Shown: positions 17,087 through 26,978 of the stretch, piece by piece | Layout: each line of letters begins with the position of its first letter | Position numbering within the stretch: the first letter of the stretch is position 1 | Origin: Myxococcota bacterium | Lineage (GTDB): Bacteria > Myxococcota_A > UBA9160 > UBA4427 | Assembly (NCBI GenBank): GCA_029243605.1 | Contig: JAQWRT010000092.1 | Span: forward strand, 1-64,000 | DNA: 64,000 nucleotides | Direction of reading: 5' to 3' | Position numbers and translations under genes: made by a program | Notes under the pieces: model-generated | Seen by the model: only the letters and a program-made list of their open reading frames with translations | Databases searched by the model: none | What the model was told of the DNA's origin: nothing

Positions 17087-19651
17087 CTAGTAGCTTGCGC
17101 CGATCCGAATACCCCAGGTGCGCGGAGGTTCATAGGCGCCATATACGGGGTAGCCCAACAAACCACTACCGACGGTTCGTGTGGAGCGGACGTCGACATC
17201 GGTCAGGTTCTCGCCAAACCCTTCGACGAAAAGATCGTTCGCGTCAGATTCCCAGCGCATGCGGATCTGCAATTTTCCAAACGAGGGTTCCAGGTCCTCA
17301 GGCCGATTCGAAGCACTAAAGTAGATTTTCGAAGAATACGTGTATTCGAGTCGCGGGATCAGGGCGCCATAGGAGGAGCCAAGCTCCCAGAGGTACTCGG
17401 CTGCGAGTGTCGCCGTGTGTTTCGGGGCGCGAACCATAGTATGTCCAGAGAAGTCCTGATCGGGAGTTGATGTCGCAAAGTCGTAGGCGCCTTCGTACTG
17501 GACGTACTTCGCATCCAAGTAGCCATAGACCACACTCAGTGAGAGGTTGTCTGCAAAGGTCGGTTGCCAGATGCCCTCAAATTCAACCCCCCATGTTCTC
17601 GCCCTCTGGGCATTGCTGATAAAGGTCGTATTTTGGGCTTGGGATCGCACTTGAAGGTTGAGGTAACGGTTGTAAAACCCGGTCAGATTGGCTTGAACTG
17701 AGTTGTCGAAGAAGCGATTCTTTGAGCCCAGTTCAAAGGCGTAGACGACCTCCTCCTTTGCGGGGCCCTGAAATTCTGGGGGCTTGGTGCAATCTAGGTT
17801 CACGGTAGCGCCGTTGATGTAGCCCGGCTTCCAACCACGCGTCGCCTTGCCGTATACCATATTTTCATCGGTGGGCGTGTACTCCAAATTCAGATCTCCG
17901 GTCACGCCGTTCCAATCCTCTGTCTGCGTGGTGCTGTATGCCGGTTGCACACATCCAATGATGGTATTGGTCACCTGGTTACCCTCCCGGCGCCCCGTCT
18001 TCTTGTCGTAATTGAAGCGAAGTCCCATCCCGAATCGCAGAGTTTCCTCCAACATCAGAAGGCGGGTGTGCGCATAGGGCGCCAGGCTCAGGTTGGAGTT
18101 GCTCCCCGAGACGCCGGCGCCAGTCAAGATAATCGGGTCAGGAATTAATGCAGTCTGTTGACAAAAAGGGCCGAGATATATGCAAGGATTAAAGAGGAGG
18201 AAGTCCTGTCCCGGGCCGGGAAGATTGGTGGTCAGTTCGCCATCCGCATCCAAGAAAAAGAAGCCGACGAGCCATTCTATTTTGGCCGCTTCTCCCAAGT
18301 CGACAGGATCCATATTTCGGATATGAGCATCCACCACTCGGTCCTGCGTGGACGCAGTCGTGTTGGCTGTCAGCATCGGTGCCTCTGTGCGGTCGGCATC
18401 GAAATTCTGTTCTCGGGTTTCCGATCGATACGAACCCACGACATTGACCGAAACCTTATCCTGAATATTCCAGGTCAGTGTCCCGTTGACATCCCAGGTG
18501 TCGATGTTTTGAAACTGTTTTGTATCGTTCCGGGTCTGGCGATCGGAGTTCGGTTTAGGAAGGATGGTACTGGGCGTAGCAGGCGTAACGACTGTGGCAT
18601 ACGGATTGACGTCGAGTATGAAAGGGGCGTTCGGCGGTTCTACGAAATTATACTGACCCGGATAATCGCCTTGGATCAGATCATTCCACCCCACCCCGCC
18701 CTGGTGGTTGTAGCCGCCGCGCATGGTGAGGGACATCTCATCGGTGATCTCGAAGAGGAGTTGCGGGCGGATTCCCCAGTTGTCGGCGTCGTTGGCGTCG
18801 TATTCATTTCCCGGGTAGTAGAGGTTTTCTTGATAGCCGTCGCGCTTATCGAAGTAGGCGGCGGTTCGCATGGCAACCCGGTCGGCCAGGATCGGCACAT
18901 TGACCACGCCGCGCCCGGACCATTGATTGTAGGACCCGTAGAGTATGTCACCGAAGATCTCGAATTCGTGCTCGGGTGCGCGGGTCGAGACATTGATGGC
19001 TCCGGCCGTGGAATTTCGGCCCCAGAGCGTGCCCTGGGGACCACGCAAGACTTCCACCTGGGCGATGTCATAGAAGGTCAGGGCGCTCGCTGCAGTGGGA
19101 TTGTTCTGGTAGATGCCGTCAATATGAAAAGCTGTGGACGGATCCGCAAAACCCTCACTTGAGATACCGCGAATCGTGAGCCGCGCGATTCCAAAATTCT
19201 CGCCGTATTGAAAGTTGGGAACCTGGGTGGCCAGGGATTCGACGTTGTAGATGCCGCGGTCAAAGAGTTGCGCGCCGCTCAGCGCGGTGATCGCCGTGGG
19301 GGTTTCCTGGATATTCGTCGACCGTTTCTGGGCGCTCACCATGATCTCCTCGATCCCGCCGTGCTCGGGGGTCGGGGCTTCGCCGGCCGGGGTGCCCGCT
19401 TCGATCAGGTTCGGGTCGGCTTCAGGGGTGGTGTCCCGGAGGTCGCCTTCAGCAGCGGCCTTGATTTCTCCAAGGTCGTCCGAAGTGGGTTCGGAGAGTG
19501 AAGCGCTAGGAAGAAGCGCAAGCGCGGTGATCAGGAGCAGGGAAGCCAGGAGGCGAGGCTTGCACCAAGACGGCCCGGTCGGAAACGCTTGGCTGGTCGT
19601 AACGCGTATCTCGTTGGCGAAGCCATTCATGCATGCTCCTCTTCTATTCAA
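17087..19651 (-). CDS. TonB-dependent receptor
   Basis: TonB box IEEIMVSAQKRSTNIQETPTAITALSG, plug RLTIRGISSEGF, VEVLRGPQGTLWGRNSTAGAINVSTR, C-terminal barrel strands. Confidence 0.95.
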   Translation of the reverse strand: MNRRGACMNGFANEIRVTTSQAFPTGPSWCKPRLLASLLLITALALLPSASLSEPTSDDLGEIKAAAEGDLRDTTPEADPNLIEAGTPAGEAPTPEHGGIEEIMVSAQKRSTNIQETPTAITALSGAQLFDRGIYNVESLATQVPNFQYGENFGIARLTIRGISSEGFADPSTAFHIDGIYQNNPTAASALTFYDIAQVEVLRGPQGTLWGRNSTAGAINVSTRAPEHEFEIFGDILYGSYNQWSGRGVVNVPILADRVAMRTAAYFDKRDGYQENLYYPGNEYDANDADNWGIRPQLLFEITDEMSLTMRGGYNHQGGVGWNDLIQGDYPGQYNFVEPPNAPFILDVNPYATVVTPATPSTILPKPNSDRQTRNDTKQFQNIDTWDVNGTLTWNIQDKVSVNVVGSYRSETREQNFDADRTEAPMLTANTTASTQDRVVDAHIRNMDPVDLGEAAKIEWLVGFFFLDADGELTTNLPGPGQDFLLFNPCIYLGPFCQQTALIPDPIILTGAGVSGSNSNLSLAPYAHTRLLMLEETLRFGMGLRFNYDKKTGRREGNQVTNTIIGCVQPAYSTTQTEDWNGVTGDLNLEYTPTDENMVYGKATRGWKPGYINGATVNLDCTKPPEFQGPAKEEVVYAFELGSKNRFFDNSVQANLTGFYNRYLNLQVRSQAQNTTFISNAQRARTWGVEFEGIWQPTFADNLSLSVVYGYLDAKYVQYEGAYDFATSTPDQDFSGHTMVRAPKHTATLAAEYLWELGSSYGALIPRLEYTYSSKIYFSASNRPEDLEPSFGKLQIRMRWESDANDLFVEGFGENLTDVDVRSTRTVGSGLLGYPVYGAYEPPRTWGIRIGASY

Positions 19652-19901
19652 TTTTTAGTCCCGGCTGTTGTTGGATTCGTCTCCAACTTCATAGGGTTCA
19701 GGATATGACAGGTGCGCTGAGGGGCAAAAGGTTTTGTCGTACTGAATCACATCGGTCCGGGTTGGCTCTTGGAGAGTCGAAGCAAGCTGTTTTTGGGGGT
19801 GATCCTCCACCCGCGTACCGGGGTCGGCACGGTGGCTGCGGATGATGCGGTGCGTCATCGGGGGGCTCGATAAAGGCGGCAGGTCTTCGTGGCGGTTGGC
19901 T

Positions 19902-19925
19902 ATTATGGAACGAAAGGTTCATAAT
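19902..19925. promoter_or_regulatory. Imperfect inverted repeat ATTATGgaacgaaaggttCATAAT, candidate operator of the adjacent TetR regulator
   Basis: 6-12-6 inverted repeat in the intergenic region between the divergent TonB receptor and tetR, about 30 bp upstream of the tetR ATG. Confidence 0.5.
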
Positions 19926-19955
19926 TAAAAAGCCCCCCTCGAGGAGTCCTGACAG

Positions 19956-20549
19956 ATGGCGCGACCCGTCGAATTTGACCGAGACGCGGCCCTGGAGGCG
20001 GCCATGCGGCTTTTTTGGGCTCAGGGCTATCTCGCCACTTCGGTGGAAGAGTTGTTGAAAGCCATGGGGATCGCTCGCTCGAGCCTCTACGCCGCCTTTG
20101 GGGATAAGCGTTCCCTCTTCGTCGAGGTGCTCCGGCTCTTTTCGGATCGCACCCGGGCGATGTTTACCGAGGCCTGGGCGGAGACGGAGAGCCTTGAGGC
20201 CGTCCCTCGCTTCTTTCGCACTACCCTGCTCGAGGTCCCCCGTCGACGAGCTGGGCGGGGCTGCCTTATGGTGAATACGATTCTTGAGCTCGCTGAAGTC
20301 GATGCGGGGCTGAGCGGCCTGGCGACGAAAGAACTCGCTCGCGTCGAGGCCGCCTTCACGGAATGCTTCAGCAGGGCTCAGGCTGCGGGGGAGTATCCCA
20401 CCGAAAGGTCCGCCGAAGCGTTGGCTGCCCATCTGATGCTTGTCAACCAGGGCCTGCGCGTGGCCAGTCGCAAACGCACTTCCCCGAGCGAACTCGGTGA
20501 GCAGATCGATACGGCGCTCTCGCTCCTGGAACTTCCAGGGGTCCCTTAG
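19956..20549 (+). CDS. TetR/AcrR family transcriptional regulator
   Basis: MARPVEFDRDAALEAAMRLFWAQGYLATSVEELLKAMGIARSSLYAAFGDKRSLF. Confidence 0.92.
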   Translation: MARPVEFDRDAALEAAMRLFWAQGYLATSVEELLKAMGIARSSLYAAFGDKRSLFVEVLRLFSDRTRAMFTEAWAETESLEAVPRFFRTTLLEVPRRRAGRGCLMVNTILELAEVDAGLSGLATKELARVEAAFTECFSRAQAAGEYPTERSAEALAAHLMLVNQGLRVASRKRTSPSELGEQIDTALSLLELPGVP

Positions 20550-20612
20550 CGAAATCAAAGAAGAGCGCCGCCGCCCCAGGTCCTCGGGCCCCTAGAAGAC
20601 AGAAAGGTCCCA

Positions 20613-21491
20613 ATGATTTCAGCAGAGTTCCCCTTCGAAAAGAAATTTCAGGAAGTCCATGGCAAGCGGATTGCCTACGTGGATCGGGGCGAAGGTGACC
20701 CGGTTGTCCTACTCCACGGCAACCCGACCTCGTCCTACCTTTGGCGCAATGTCATTCCCGAGCTCGAAGGCTGCGGCCGGGTGATCGTCCCCGATCTCAT
20801 CGGTCAGGGGGATTCTGAGAAATTGTCCGCTAGCGAAGGCCCCGATCGCTACAGCTTCGGGGTGGCTTACGATTACCTGGACGGTCTACTTCAGGCCCTT
20901 GACCTTGGGCAGAATATCACTCTGGTCATTCACGACTGGGGCAGCGGCCTGGGCTTCGAATGGGCTCGGAGGCATCCCGACGCCGTTAAGGGCATCGCGT
21001 ATATGGAGGCCATCGTTCGTCCGGTCTCCTGGGAGGATTGGCCCGAGAGCGCCCGGGGGATCTTTCAGGGCTTTCGATCCGAAAAGGGAGAAGATCTGGT
21101 CTTGAACCGAAATATGTTCGTCGAAGGGGTGCTCCCCTCGGCGGTGCTTCGAGGGCTTACCGATAAGGAGATGGAGTATTACCGGGCCCCCTTTGCCACC
21201 CCAGACGATCGCCAGCCCACGCTGAACTGGCCGCGTCAGATTCCCATCGAGGGTGAGCCGAAGCCTATGGTCGAATTGGTCGAGGCCTACGCGGCCTGGA
21301 TGGCGAGCAATGATCTTCCGAAGCTCTTCATCAACGCCGATCCCGGTTCGATCCTGACGGGACCCCAGCGCGAGTTTTGCCGCACTTGGTCCAACCAGAC
21401 CGAGGTGACGGTGGCGGGCTCACATTTCGTCCAGGAGGATTCGCCTGTAGAGATCGGCCGAGCCGTTCGCGAGTGGCTCAAGGGCATCTGA
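20613..21491 (+). CDS. dhaA: Haloalkane dehalogenase, type II-like alpha/beta hydrolase
   Basis: LLHGNPTSSYLWRNVIPEL, nucleophile elbow IHDWGSGLGF, YMEAI acid region, catalytic His GSHFVQEDSP. Confidence 0.88.
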   Translation: MISAEFPFEKKFQEVHGKRIAYVDRGEGDPVVLLHGNPTSSYLWRNVIPELEGCGRVIVPDLIGQGDSEKLSASEGPDRYSFGVAYDYLDGLLQALDLGQNITLVIHDWGSGLGFEWARRHPDAVKGIAYMEAIVRPVSWEDWPESARGIFQGFRSEKGEDLVLNRNMFVEGVLPSAVLRGLTDKEMEYYRAPFATPDDRQPTLNWPRQIPIEGEPKPMVELVEAYAAWMASNDLPKLFINADPGSILTGPQREFCRTWSNQTEVTVAGSHFVQEDSPVEIGRAVREWLKGI

Positions 21492-21579
21492 ACCTCTATT
21501 TATTGGAGCCAAGTGCCGCGGGCCTTGGTAACCGAACAATTTCATCCAACTCACCGATCAAGACAGAGGAGTCGAGCGC

Positions 21580-21891
21580 ATGGCCGAAACGCCGGTTTAT
21601 ATGGTTGTCAACCTTCATATCGAGGACGAGGAGCGTTACCTCCAATACGAGAAGGGCTTCTTCCCGATTCTGAAAAAACACCAGGGCCAGTTCGTCACCT
21701 ATGACGACAAGATCGAAACTTTCGAAGGTTTCACCCCTCCGGAGGGGCGAATCGTGATCTTCAGCTTTCCGTCCGAGGAGGCCGCCAAGGGCTGGTACGA
21801 CGACCCCGACTACCAGGCCCTCTCCGAGCACCGCCGAGCCGGAACCCGCCTCGAGTTTCTCACCATGGTTCACGGCCTGCCGCCGCGCTGA
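21580..21891 (+). CDS. DUF1330 domain-containing protein
   Basis: VYMVVNLHIEDEERYLQYEKGFFPILKKHQGQFVTYDDKIETFEG…PDYQALSEHR. Confidence 0.8.
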   Translation: MAETPVYMVVNLHIEDEERYLQYEKGFFPILKKHQGQFVTYDDKIETFEGFTPPEGRIVIFSFPSEEAAKGWYDDPDYQALSEHRRAGTRLEFLTMVHGLPPR

Positions 21892-22136
21892 TCGAGTCGA
21901 ATGCGGGGTCGATCCTCTCGTAGGCCCCTGTTAGTCCCCAACATTTTTTGCGATCATCCCCAAGCGGACTCGTGCGCGTGTCTGAAGGGCAAGCGAGGGG
22001 AACCGACTCTGAACCGGGTGCGTCCGGCCCAAGACCTTGGCCAGATTCGCCCGGTCTCGCGAATTTTCCGCATATTACGAACGCACGCATTGTTTTTACC
22101 GTTCGCGTCGCAGTCTTTTGCGGGGCAGGAATCTTG

Positions 22137-23546
22137 ATGTTTCGGACTCTTGGGGTTCGAAACATCGAGTCAAAATGGGGGGGTCGGATTCACATGTTTC
22201 GCGCTCTAAAACCGCGGATTTTTGTTAAAGCTGCAACGAAGTCACGATTCAGCTTTCTGCTGCCGCTGCTGGCCGCTCTGGCGCCCGCCACGGCGGTCGC
22301 CGACGACGGGCTCGATACCGGGGATACCGCCTGGGTCTTGGCCTCGACTGCTCTCGTTCTCTTCATGACGATTCCCGGGCTGGCGCTTTTCTACGGGGGC
22401 TTGGTTCGGACCAAGAACGTACTTTCCGTTTTGATGCAGTGCCTAGCGCTTACGGCGTTGATGACGATCCTCTGGTTGCTCGTTGGCTATTCGCTCGCTT
22501 TTGATACCAGCGGGATGGTCGCCGGGCAGACCACCCTGAATTCCTTCATCGGTGGGCTGGGCCGTGTTGGGTTGATGGGCGTTAATGCGGATACGCTCTC
22601 CGGGACAATTCCCGAGATCCTCTTCTTCGCTTTCCAATGCACCTTCGCGATCATTACGCCGGCCTTGATCGTCGGCGCATTCGCCGAACGCATGCGCTTT
22701 TCCGCAGTGCTGCTCTTCTCCGCCTTCTGGCTCATCTTCGTTTACGCCCCGATTTGCCACATGACCTGGGGAGGGGAGGGCGGCTTCTTCGCCGATCTGG
22801 GTGTGTTCGATTTCGCCGGGGGCATCGTCGTACACGTGACGGCCGGTGTGGCCGCCTTGGTGGCTTGTATCATGGTCGGTCCTCGGCACGGTTACCCCAA
22901 GACCCCCATGCCGCCGCATAATCTCACTATGTGTGTGACCGGAACGGGAATGCTTTGGGTGGGCTGGTATGGCTTCAACGGGGGCTCGGCCTTGGGTGCG
23001 AATGGAGCCGCCGCCATGGCGATTACCGTGACCCAGATATCCGCCTCGACCGCTGCTCTGACCTGGATGGCCATCGAGTGGCGAAAATATGGCAGGCCGA
23101 GCGTTCTCGGCATGGCAACAGGCGCGATCGCGGGTTTGGCGGCGATTACGCCGGCAGCGGGAGTGGTTGGACCCATGGGTGGTCTGGCTATCGGCTTCAG
23201 TTCCGGCCTCGTCTGTTACCTCGCATCGACGGCCATGAAGCGCAAATTCGGGTACGACGACAGTCTTGACGTCTTTGGGGTTCACGGAGTGGGCGGCTTC
23301 CTGGGAACGGTCATGGCCGGGATCTTTGGAGCAGCGGTTCTCGGTGGGAACCAAGAGGGGCTGGCGATCGGTTCACAAGTCGGGATTCAATTGTTCGCCG
23401 CTACGGTCACCGCTCTGTGGGCCGGAGTTGCGAGCTTTGTCCTTCTTAAAGTCGTCGATGCCATGGTTGGCTTGCGTGTCACCGAAGATGACGAGACCGT
23501 GGGCTTGGACGTGGTCCTGCACGAGGAGAGCGGGTACAACCTTTAG
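22137..23546 (+). CDS. amt: Ammonium transporter (Amt family)
   Basis: GDTAWVLASTALVLFMTIPGLALFYGGLVRTKNVLSVLMQC, HMTWGGEGGFFADLGVFDFAGGIVVHVTAG, VHGVGGFLGT. Two in-frame starts possible: ATG 22137 (AGGA upstream) or ATG 22194. Confidence 0.93.
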   Translation: MFRTLGVRNIESKWGGRIHMFRALKPRIFVKAATKSRFSFLLPLLAALAPATAVADDGLDTGDTAWVLASTALVLFMTIPGLALFYGGLVRTKNVLSVLMQCLALTALMTILWLLVGYSLAFDTSGMVAGQTTLNSFIGGLGRVGLMGVNADTLSGTIPEILFFAFQCTFAIITPALIVGAFAERMRFSAVLLFSAFWLIFVYAPICHMTWGGEGGFFADLGVFDFAGGIVVHVTAGVAALVACIMVGPRHGYPKTPMPPHNLTMCVTGTGMLWVGWYGFNGGSALGANGAAAMAITVTQISASTAALTWMAIEWRKYGRPSVLGMATGAIAGLAAITPAAGVVGPMGGLAIGFSSGLVCYLASTAMKRKFGYDDSLDVFGVHGVGGFLGTVMAGIFGAAVLGGNQEGLAIGSQVGIQLFAATVTALWAGVASFVLLKVVDAMVGLRVTEDDETVGLDVVLHEESGYNL

Positions 23547-23597
23547 TCTGCACAGTTCCCAGGCCCCCGGACCGGAGCGAGGCAGATGATAAATAGG

Positions 23598-23645
23598 AAA
23601 GAGGCCAGCCTCCAGGTATATCGGAGAGCTGGCCTCTTTTTTTTT
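23598..23645. terminator. Bidirectional rho-independent terminator
   Basis: AAAGAGGCCAGC…GCTGGCCTCTTTTTTTTT between convergent amt and GST genes. Confidence 0.9.
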
Positions 23646-23680
23646 CGGCAGTCCGTGGGGCGAGCGGGCCTCGAATGTGC

Positions 23681-24289
23681 TCAGGCGTTGATAGCGGTCT
23701 GGAAGGCAGGCCTGGCCTCGATACGGTTTACATAGGCGCGGAGATTCTCGAGTTCCTCACCCACCGCGCCGAAGTTATTCGCCATGAAACAGGAATGGCC
23801 GAGCATGATATCGGCGGCGGAAAATTCGCCAACCAGGTATTCCCGACCCTCGAGAGCCTCGTTGATCGGGGCCAGGGCCCGGGAAAGAAGCCGCTCGGCC
23901 TGGCCGAGGGCTTCCTTGTTCTGCCTCTCCGGGGGCAAGAGGATGGTCTGGACCACGATGGTGTTCATTGGAGGCATGACCATTCCCTCGCAATAGTGGA
24001 ACCACTGGAGATATTGGGGGAAAAGAGGCGAATCAACTGCCGGCTTCAAGGCGCCGTCGGTATGCCGCGCCAACACATACTCGACAATCGCGCCGGATTC
24101 CCAGAGGCGGATATCGCCGTCATCGAGGACGGGAACCCTGCCCAAGGGGTGTCGTGCGCGATGCTCATCGGATTTCAAATCCTTCGGGTGAAAATCCATG
24201 CGATTGAGCTCGTAGTCGAGGCCCAGTTCCTCAAGAAGCCAAACGATTCGTCCGGCGCGTGAGTTGGGAGCGAAGTGTAAGTTGAGCAC
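23681..24289 (-). CDS. Glutathione S-transferase family protein
   Basis: LHFAPNSRAGRIVWLLEELGLDYELNRMDF…LGRVPVLDDGDIRLWESGAIVEYVLAR. Confidence 0.9.
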   Translation of the reverse strand: MLNLHFAPNSRAGRIVWLLEELGLDYELNRMDFHPKDLKSDEHRARHPLGRVPVLDDGDIRLWESGAIVEYVLARHTDGALKPAVDSPLFPQYLQWFHYCEGMVMPPMNTIVVQTILLPPERQNKEALGQAERLLSRALAPINEALEGREYLVGEFSAADIMLGHSCFMANNFGAVGEELENLRAYVNRIEARPAFQTAINA

Positions 24290-24366
24290 GTGGGTCTCCT
24301 TGATAGGGGGGTAAGTTTGGTTGGGAGTTGCAGAAGGCTGTCTTGGTCTTGGTCAGGGTCGAGGGA

Positions 24367-24861
24367 TCAGCTTACATCCTTCACGGCGAAAAGGGTTTCC
24401 CCGCGCGGGAGGTCGATGGAAAATTCTTCGCCCCTTTCCCGGCCCACAAGCATTCGGCCGATGGGAGAGAGCGGGGAAATAACGCGAATGGTGCTTCCAT
24501 CCAGGGTGACGGATTCGCCGCCACCGAAGGGGAGCAGGAAATAGACGGAATCTCCCCGACCCTCCTCCTCGATCCGGACGAGCGCGCCGGGTTGTGCGGG
24601 TTCTGTCCCGTCCAGAAGGGCAGGGGCGAAGGCATCGAGGCGTTCGAGATCACTGCGAAGGCTTTCGGCCCGTTCGGCCAGTCCCCGGGCGAGGTAGGAG
24701 GCTTCGGTGGCTCGAGTATCCTTGGCACCTTCCGCCCGAGTTTCCTCGTGGACGGCCCCCTCCTGGGTGGCGCGCTGGGAGGCCAGAAGCCCCTGAAGCT
24801 GGACTGAGATTCTCTGCCTTATGGCGGCCAGGAGCGTCTTTTTATCGATCTGCGAAAGCAA
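24367..24861 (-). CDS. GreA/GreB-type transcription elongation factor family protein
   Basis: EGAKDTRATEASYLARGLAERAESL coiled-coil and C-terminal ISPLSPIGRMLVGRERGEEFSI. Confidence 0.75.
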   Translation of the reverse strand: MLSQIDKKTLLAAIRQRISVQLQGLLASQRATQEGAVHEETRAEGAKDTRATEASYLARGLAERAESLRSDLERLDAFAPALLDGTEPAQPGALVRIEEEGRGDSVYFLLPFGGGESVTLDGSTIRVISPLSPIGRMLVGRERGEEFSIDLPRGETLFAVKDVS

Positions 24862-24980
24862 GAGGTCCCCGATTACGGGTTCGAGCCGAAAAGGTCTAGG
24901 AAGAGTCCAGAAAGAAAAAGCCCTCTGATTTTATCGCGCTCTCCCAGGGAAGGGCAGCCCAGGAGCGAGTTCTCCGGCCG

Positions 24981-26978
24981 CTACTTGCCGAGACCCATCA
25001 GGCGGGCGAGTGGGCGGAAGAGGCGGGTGAGGCCCGCCTTCCGCAGTCCCAGGCCGAGGTAGCGAAAGGGCAGCGTGATTCGCCAGCTCACGGACCTTTC
25101 GAAGGAGTGAATGGCTCGATCCCGTTCCTGCAACTCCTCCCGGAGTCGTTGTTGATCGCTGCCCAAATGGGAGACCCGTTCCTCGAGGGTCTTGTTTTCT
25201 CGATCCCGAGCTTCAAGTTCACGGTTGGTCTCGAGAAGGTTTGCGTCGATTCGCTGTAGTTTTTCTTCGAGTTCTTGGCGGCGGGTGAGTTGAGTTTGGA
25301 GTCCACGGTTGGCTTCGAGGAGGTTCTCGTTGCTTCCCTGTAGATTCTGTTCGAGTTCTTGACTGCGAGCGAGTTGGGTCTGGAACTGCTCTTTCAGCTC
25401 GTTCGATGTTCGCTCAAGCCTGTCTTCCGAAGCGCTCAAGTTTTTGCGCAGATCGGCATCACTCTTTTCGGCCAAAGCCAACTCGTCGAAGCCCTCTTCC
25501 ACGAGTTGTTGCTTCTCCGCGACTTGGGTTGCCAGCAGCTTGATTCGATCCTCGCATGCCTTGTTTTCGTCTTTTAGAACCTCATTTTCTCTCTGGGCAT
25601 CCAAAAGCTCGATACGGTGCTGTCCTTCATCTCTCGCTTTTTCGCGGCTCTCCGGATTTGCTGGGCCTAGGGGTGCTCGTCCGATTCCTCGCCGCTGGGG
25701 ATGCACGCCCTGGGTCTCAGCCCGGAAGTCGTTTGAATCCTGATAGCGCTTGAGCCCTTCCATCGCGGTTTGCGCGATGGAAGATGAATCCGATGTGTCC
25801 ATCGCCGTCAGCAGAAGTTCGAGCTCCTCGCTTGAGGAATTGCTCCCGGGGGCGCGACTGGCGATCCAGATAAGCATGAGCTTGATGCAATCGATCAACT
25901 CCGCGACCTGATTTTCCTTTGCTTCAAGGCGGACCTGTACCCTCCCCGACTCATCATTGAGCGGGACAAGGCTGGCCTCGAGTTGATCACGCTCGTCGGT
26001 AAGTTCGCTGATCGCTTTGCTCATCTCTTGGGTAGTAGCGTTTGAGTCTTCTCTTGCGACTTGCATATGGGCAAGAACCGGACCGAATGCCTTCTCTGCT
26101 TCGGCGAAAGCCAGCCGCAACTGATCGATTTCGGAAGCGGGCTGAGGGTTGCCCGCGATGGCCATACTCATCCAGTCAAACGTGGTCTTGGCCCAGCTCA
26201 AGAGGTCTCCACGGGCACGAAACTCCTCAGCAGAGACGGAGTGATTGCGCAGGTGGACATCGAGAAAAGAATCGATCTCGACGGAAGAGCGCCGGCCCAG
26301 GCGAGGGAAGGTAATCGAGAGGTCGCTGCTGACCTTTTCGACTACGCCGCGCCAGTTGGCCAGGAGTGCTTCGTAGTCAACGAAGCACCTTGGGTATCCG
26401 CGCGAGTCGTACTCGGCTTGGAGAACACCGTTGAGCCAGAGAAGAAGGCCATGTTGTGGATCGAGGCCTTCTGCTTTTTCGAGAGAGCCGGCGACTTCCA
26501 TTGGATTACGGATGGGAAGAACAAAGTGAGGAAGGATTTCCATTTTCTCGAGGACGGCGAGCCAGAAGGGGATTAGCCGGCAGATTCTTGGGTCTTTGAC
26601 GATGAAGAGAGAGGCGTCTCCATACTCGCTAGCCACGAGATCGACCATCTTGTCGACATAGTTCGCGGCCATGGAAGAACTCATCCACCCATTGGGAAGA
26701 GGGGCAAGATCATGCCAGGACGACCCAAGCTCCCCGAGGAGTTCCTCGTGCAGCTCAAAGATCCGTTGAGACTCGAAGAAGCCACGCGGATTGATTGCAG
26801 TGGGCTGCATTAGGGTTTCGGGCATACTGGCCCCGCATAGTCCCAATACTTGGGTTAGCGCCGAAGTACCACTCCGGTGCACCCCTAAAACGAGGATGGC
26901 ATGAGACCTCCCGACCCCGGTCGAATCGGGCCTGGGGGTCGGTTCGACTCGCTTGTTCACGGTCTCGTCTGAGTCCAT
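24981..26978 (-). CDS. Sulfotransferase-family protein with long coiled coil and C-terminal SxSWRxTxPxR motif
   Basis: PAPS-type loop VLGVHRSGTSALTQVLGLCGA, FIVKDPRICRLIPFW; coiled coil; C-terminus SVSWRITLPFRYLGLGLRK. Confidence 0.82.
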   Translation of the reverse strand: MDSDETVNKRVEPTPRPDSTGVGRSHAILVLGVHRSGTSALTQVLGLCGASMPETLMQPTAINPRGFFESQRIFELHEELLGELGSSWHDLAPLPNGWMSSSMAANYVDKMVDLVASEYGDASLFIVKDPRICRLIPFWLAVLEKMEILPHFVLPIRNPMEVAGSLEKAEGLDPQHGLLLWLNGVLQAEYDSRGYPRCFVDYEALLANWRGVVEKVSSDLSITFPRLGRRSSVEIDSFLDVHLRNHSVSAEEFRARGDLLSWAKTTFDWMSMAIAGNPQPASEIDQLRLAFAEAEKAFGPVLAHMQVAREDSNATTQEMSKAISELTDERDQLEASLVPLNDESGRVQVRLEAKENQVAELIDCIKLMLIWIASRAPGSNSSSEELELLLTAMDTSDSSSIAQTAMEGLKRYQDSNDFRAETQGVHPQRRGIGRAPLGPANPESREKARDEGQHRIELLDAQRENEVLKDENKACEDRIKLLATQVAEKQQLVEEGFDELALAEKSDADLRKNLSASEDRLERTSNELKEQFQTQLARSQELEQNLQGSNENLLEANRGLQTQLTRRQELEEKLQRIDANLLETNRELEARDRENKTLEERVSHLGSDQQRLREELQERDRAIHSFERSVSWRITLPFRYLGLGLRKAGLTRLFRPLARLMGLGK
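25220..25390 (-). repeat. Approximate 84-bp direct repeat (2 copies, 28 aa) in the coiled-coil coding region
   Basis: FQTQLARSQELEQNLQGSNENLLEANRG / LQTQLTRRQELEEKLQRIDANLLETNRE. Confidence 0.7.

Noticed and set aside
18158-19162. 334-aa + strand ORF inside the TonB-dependent receptor region
   Set aside because: Antisense to a clear TonB-dependent receptor; the translation has no recognisable domain and is a GC-rich shadow ORF
22443-23354. 303-aa minus-strand ORF opposite amt
   Set aside because: His/Gly/Arg-rich shadow of the Amt coding sequence with no protein-like motif
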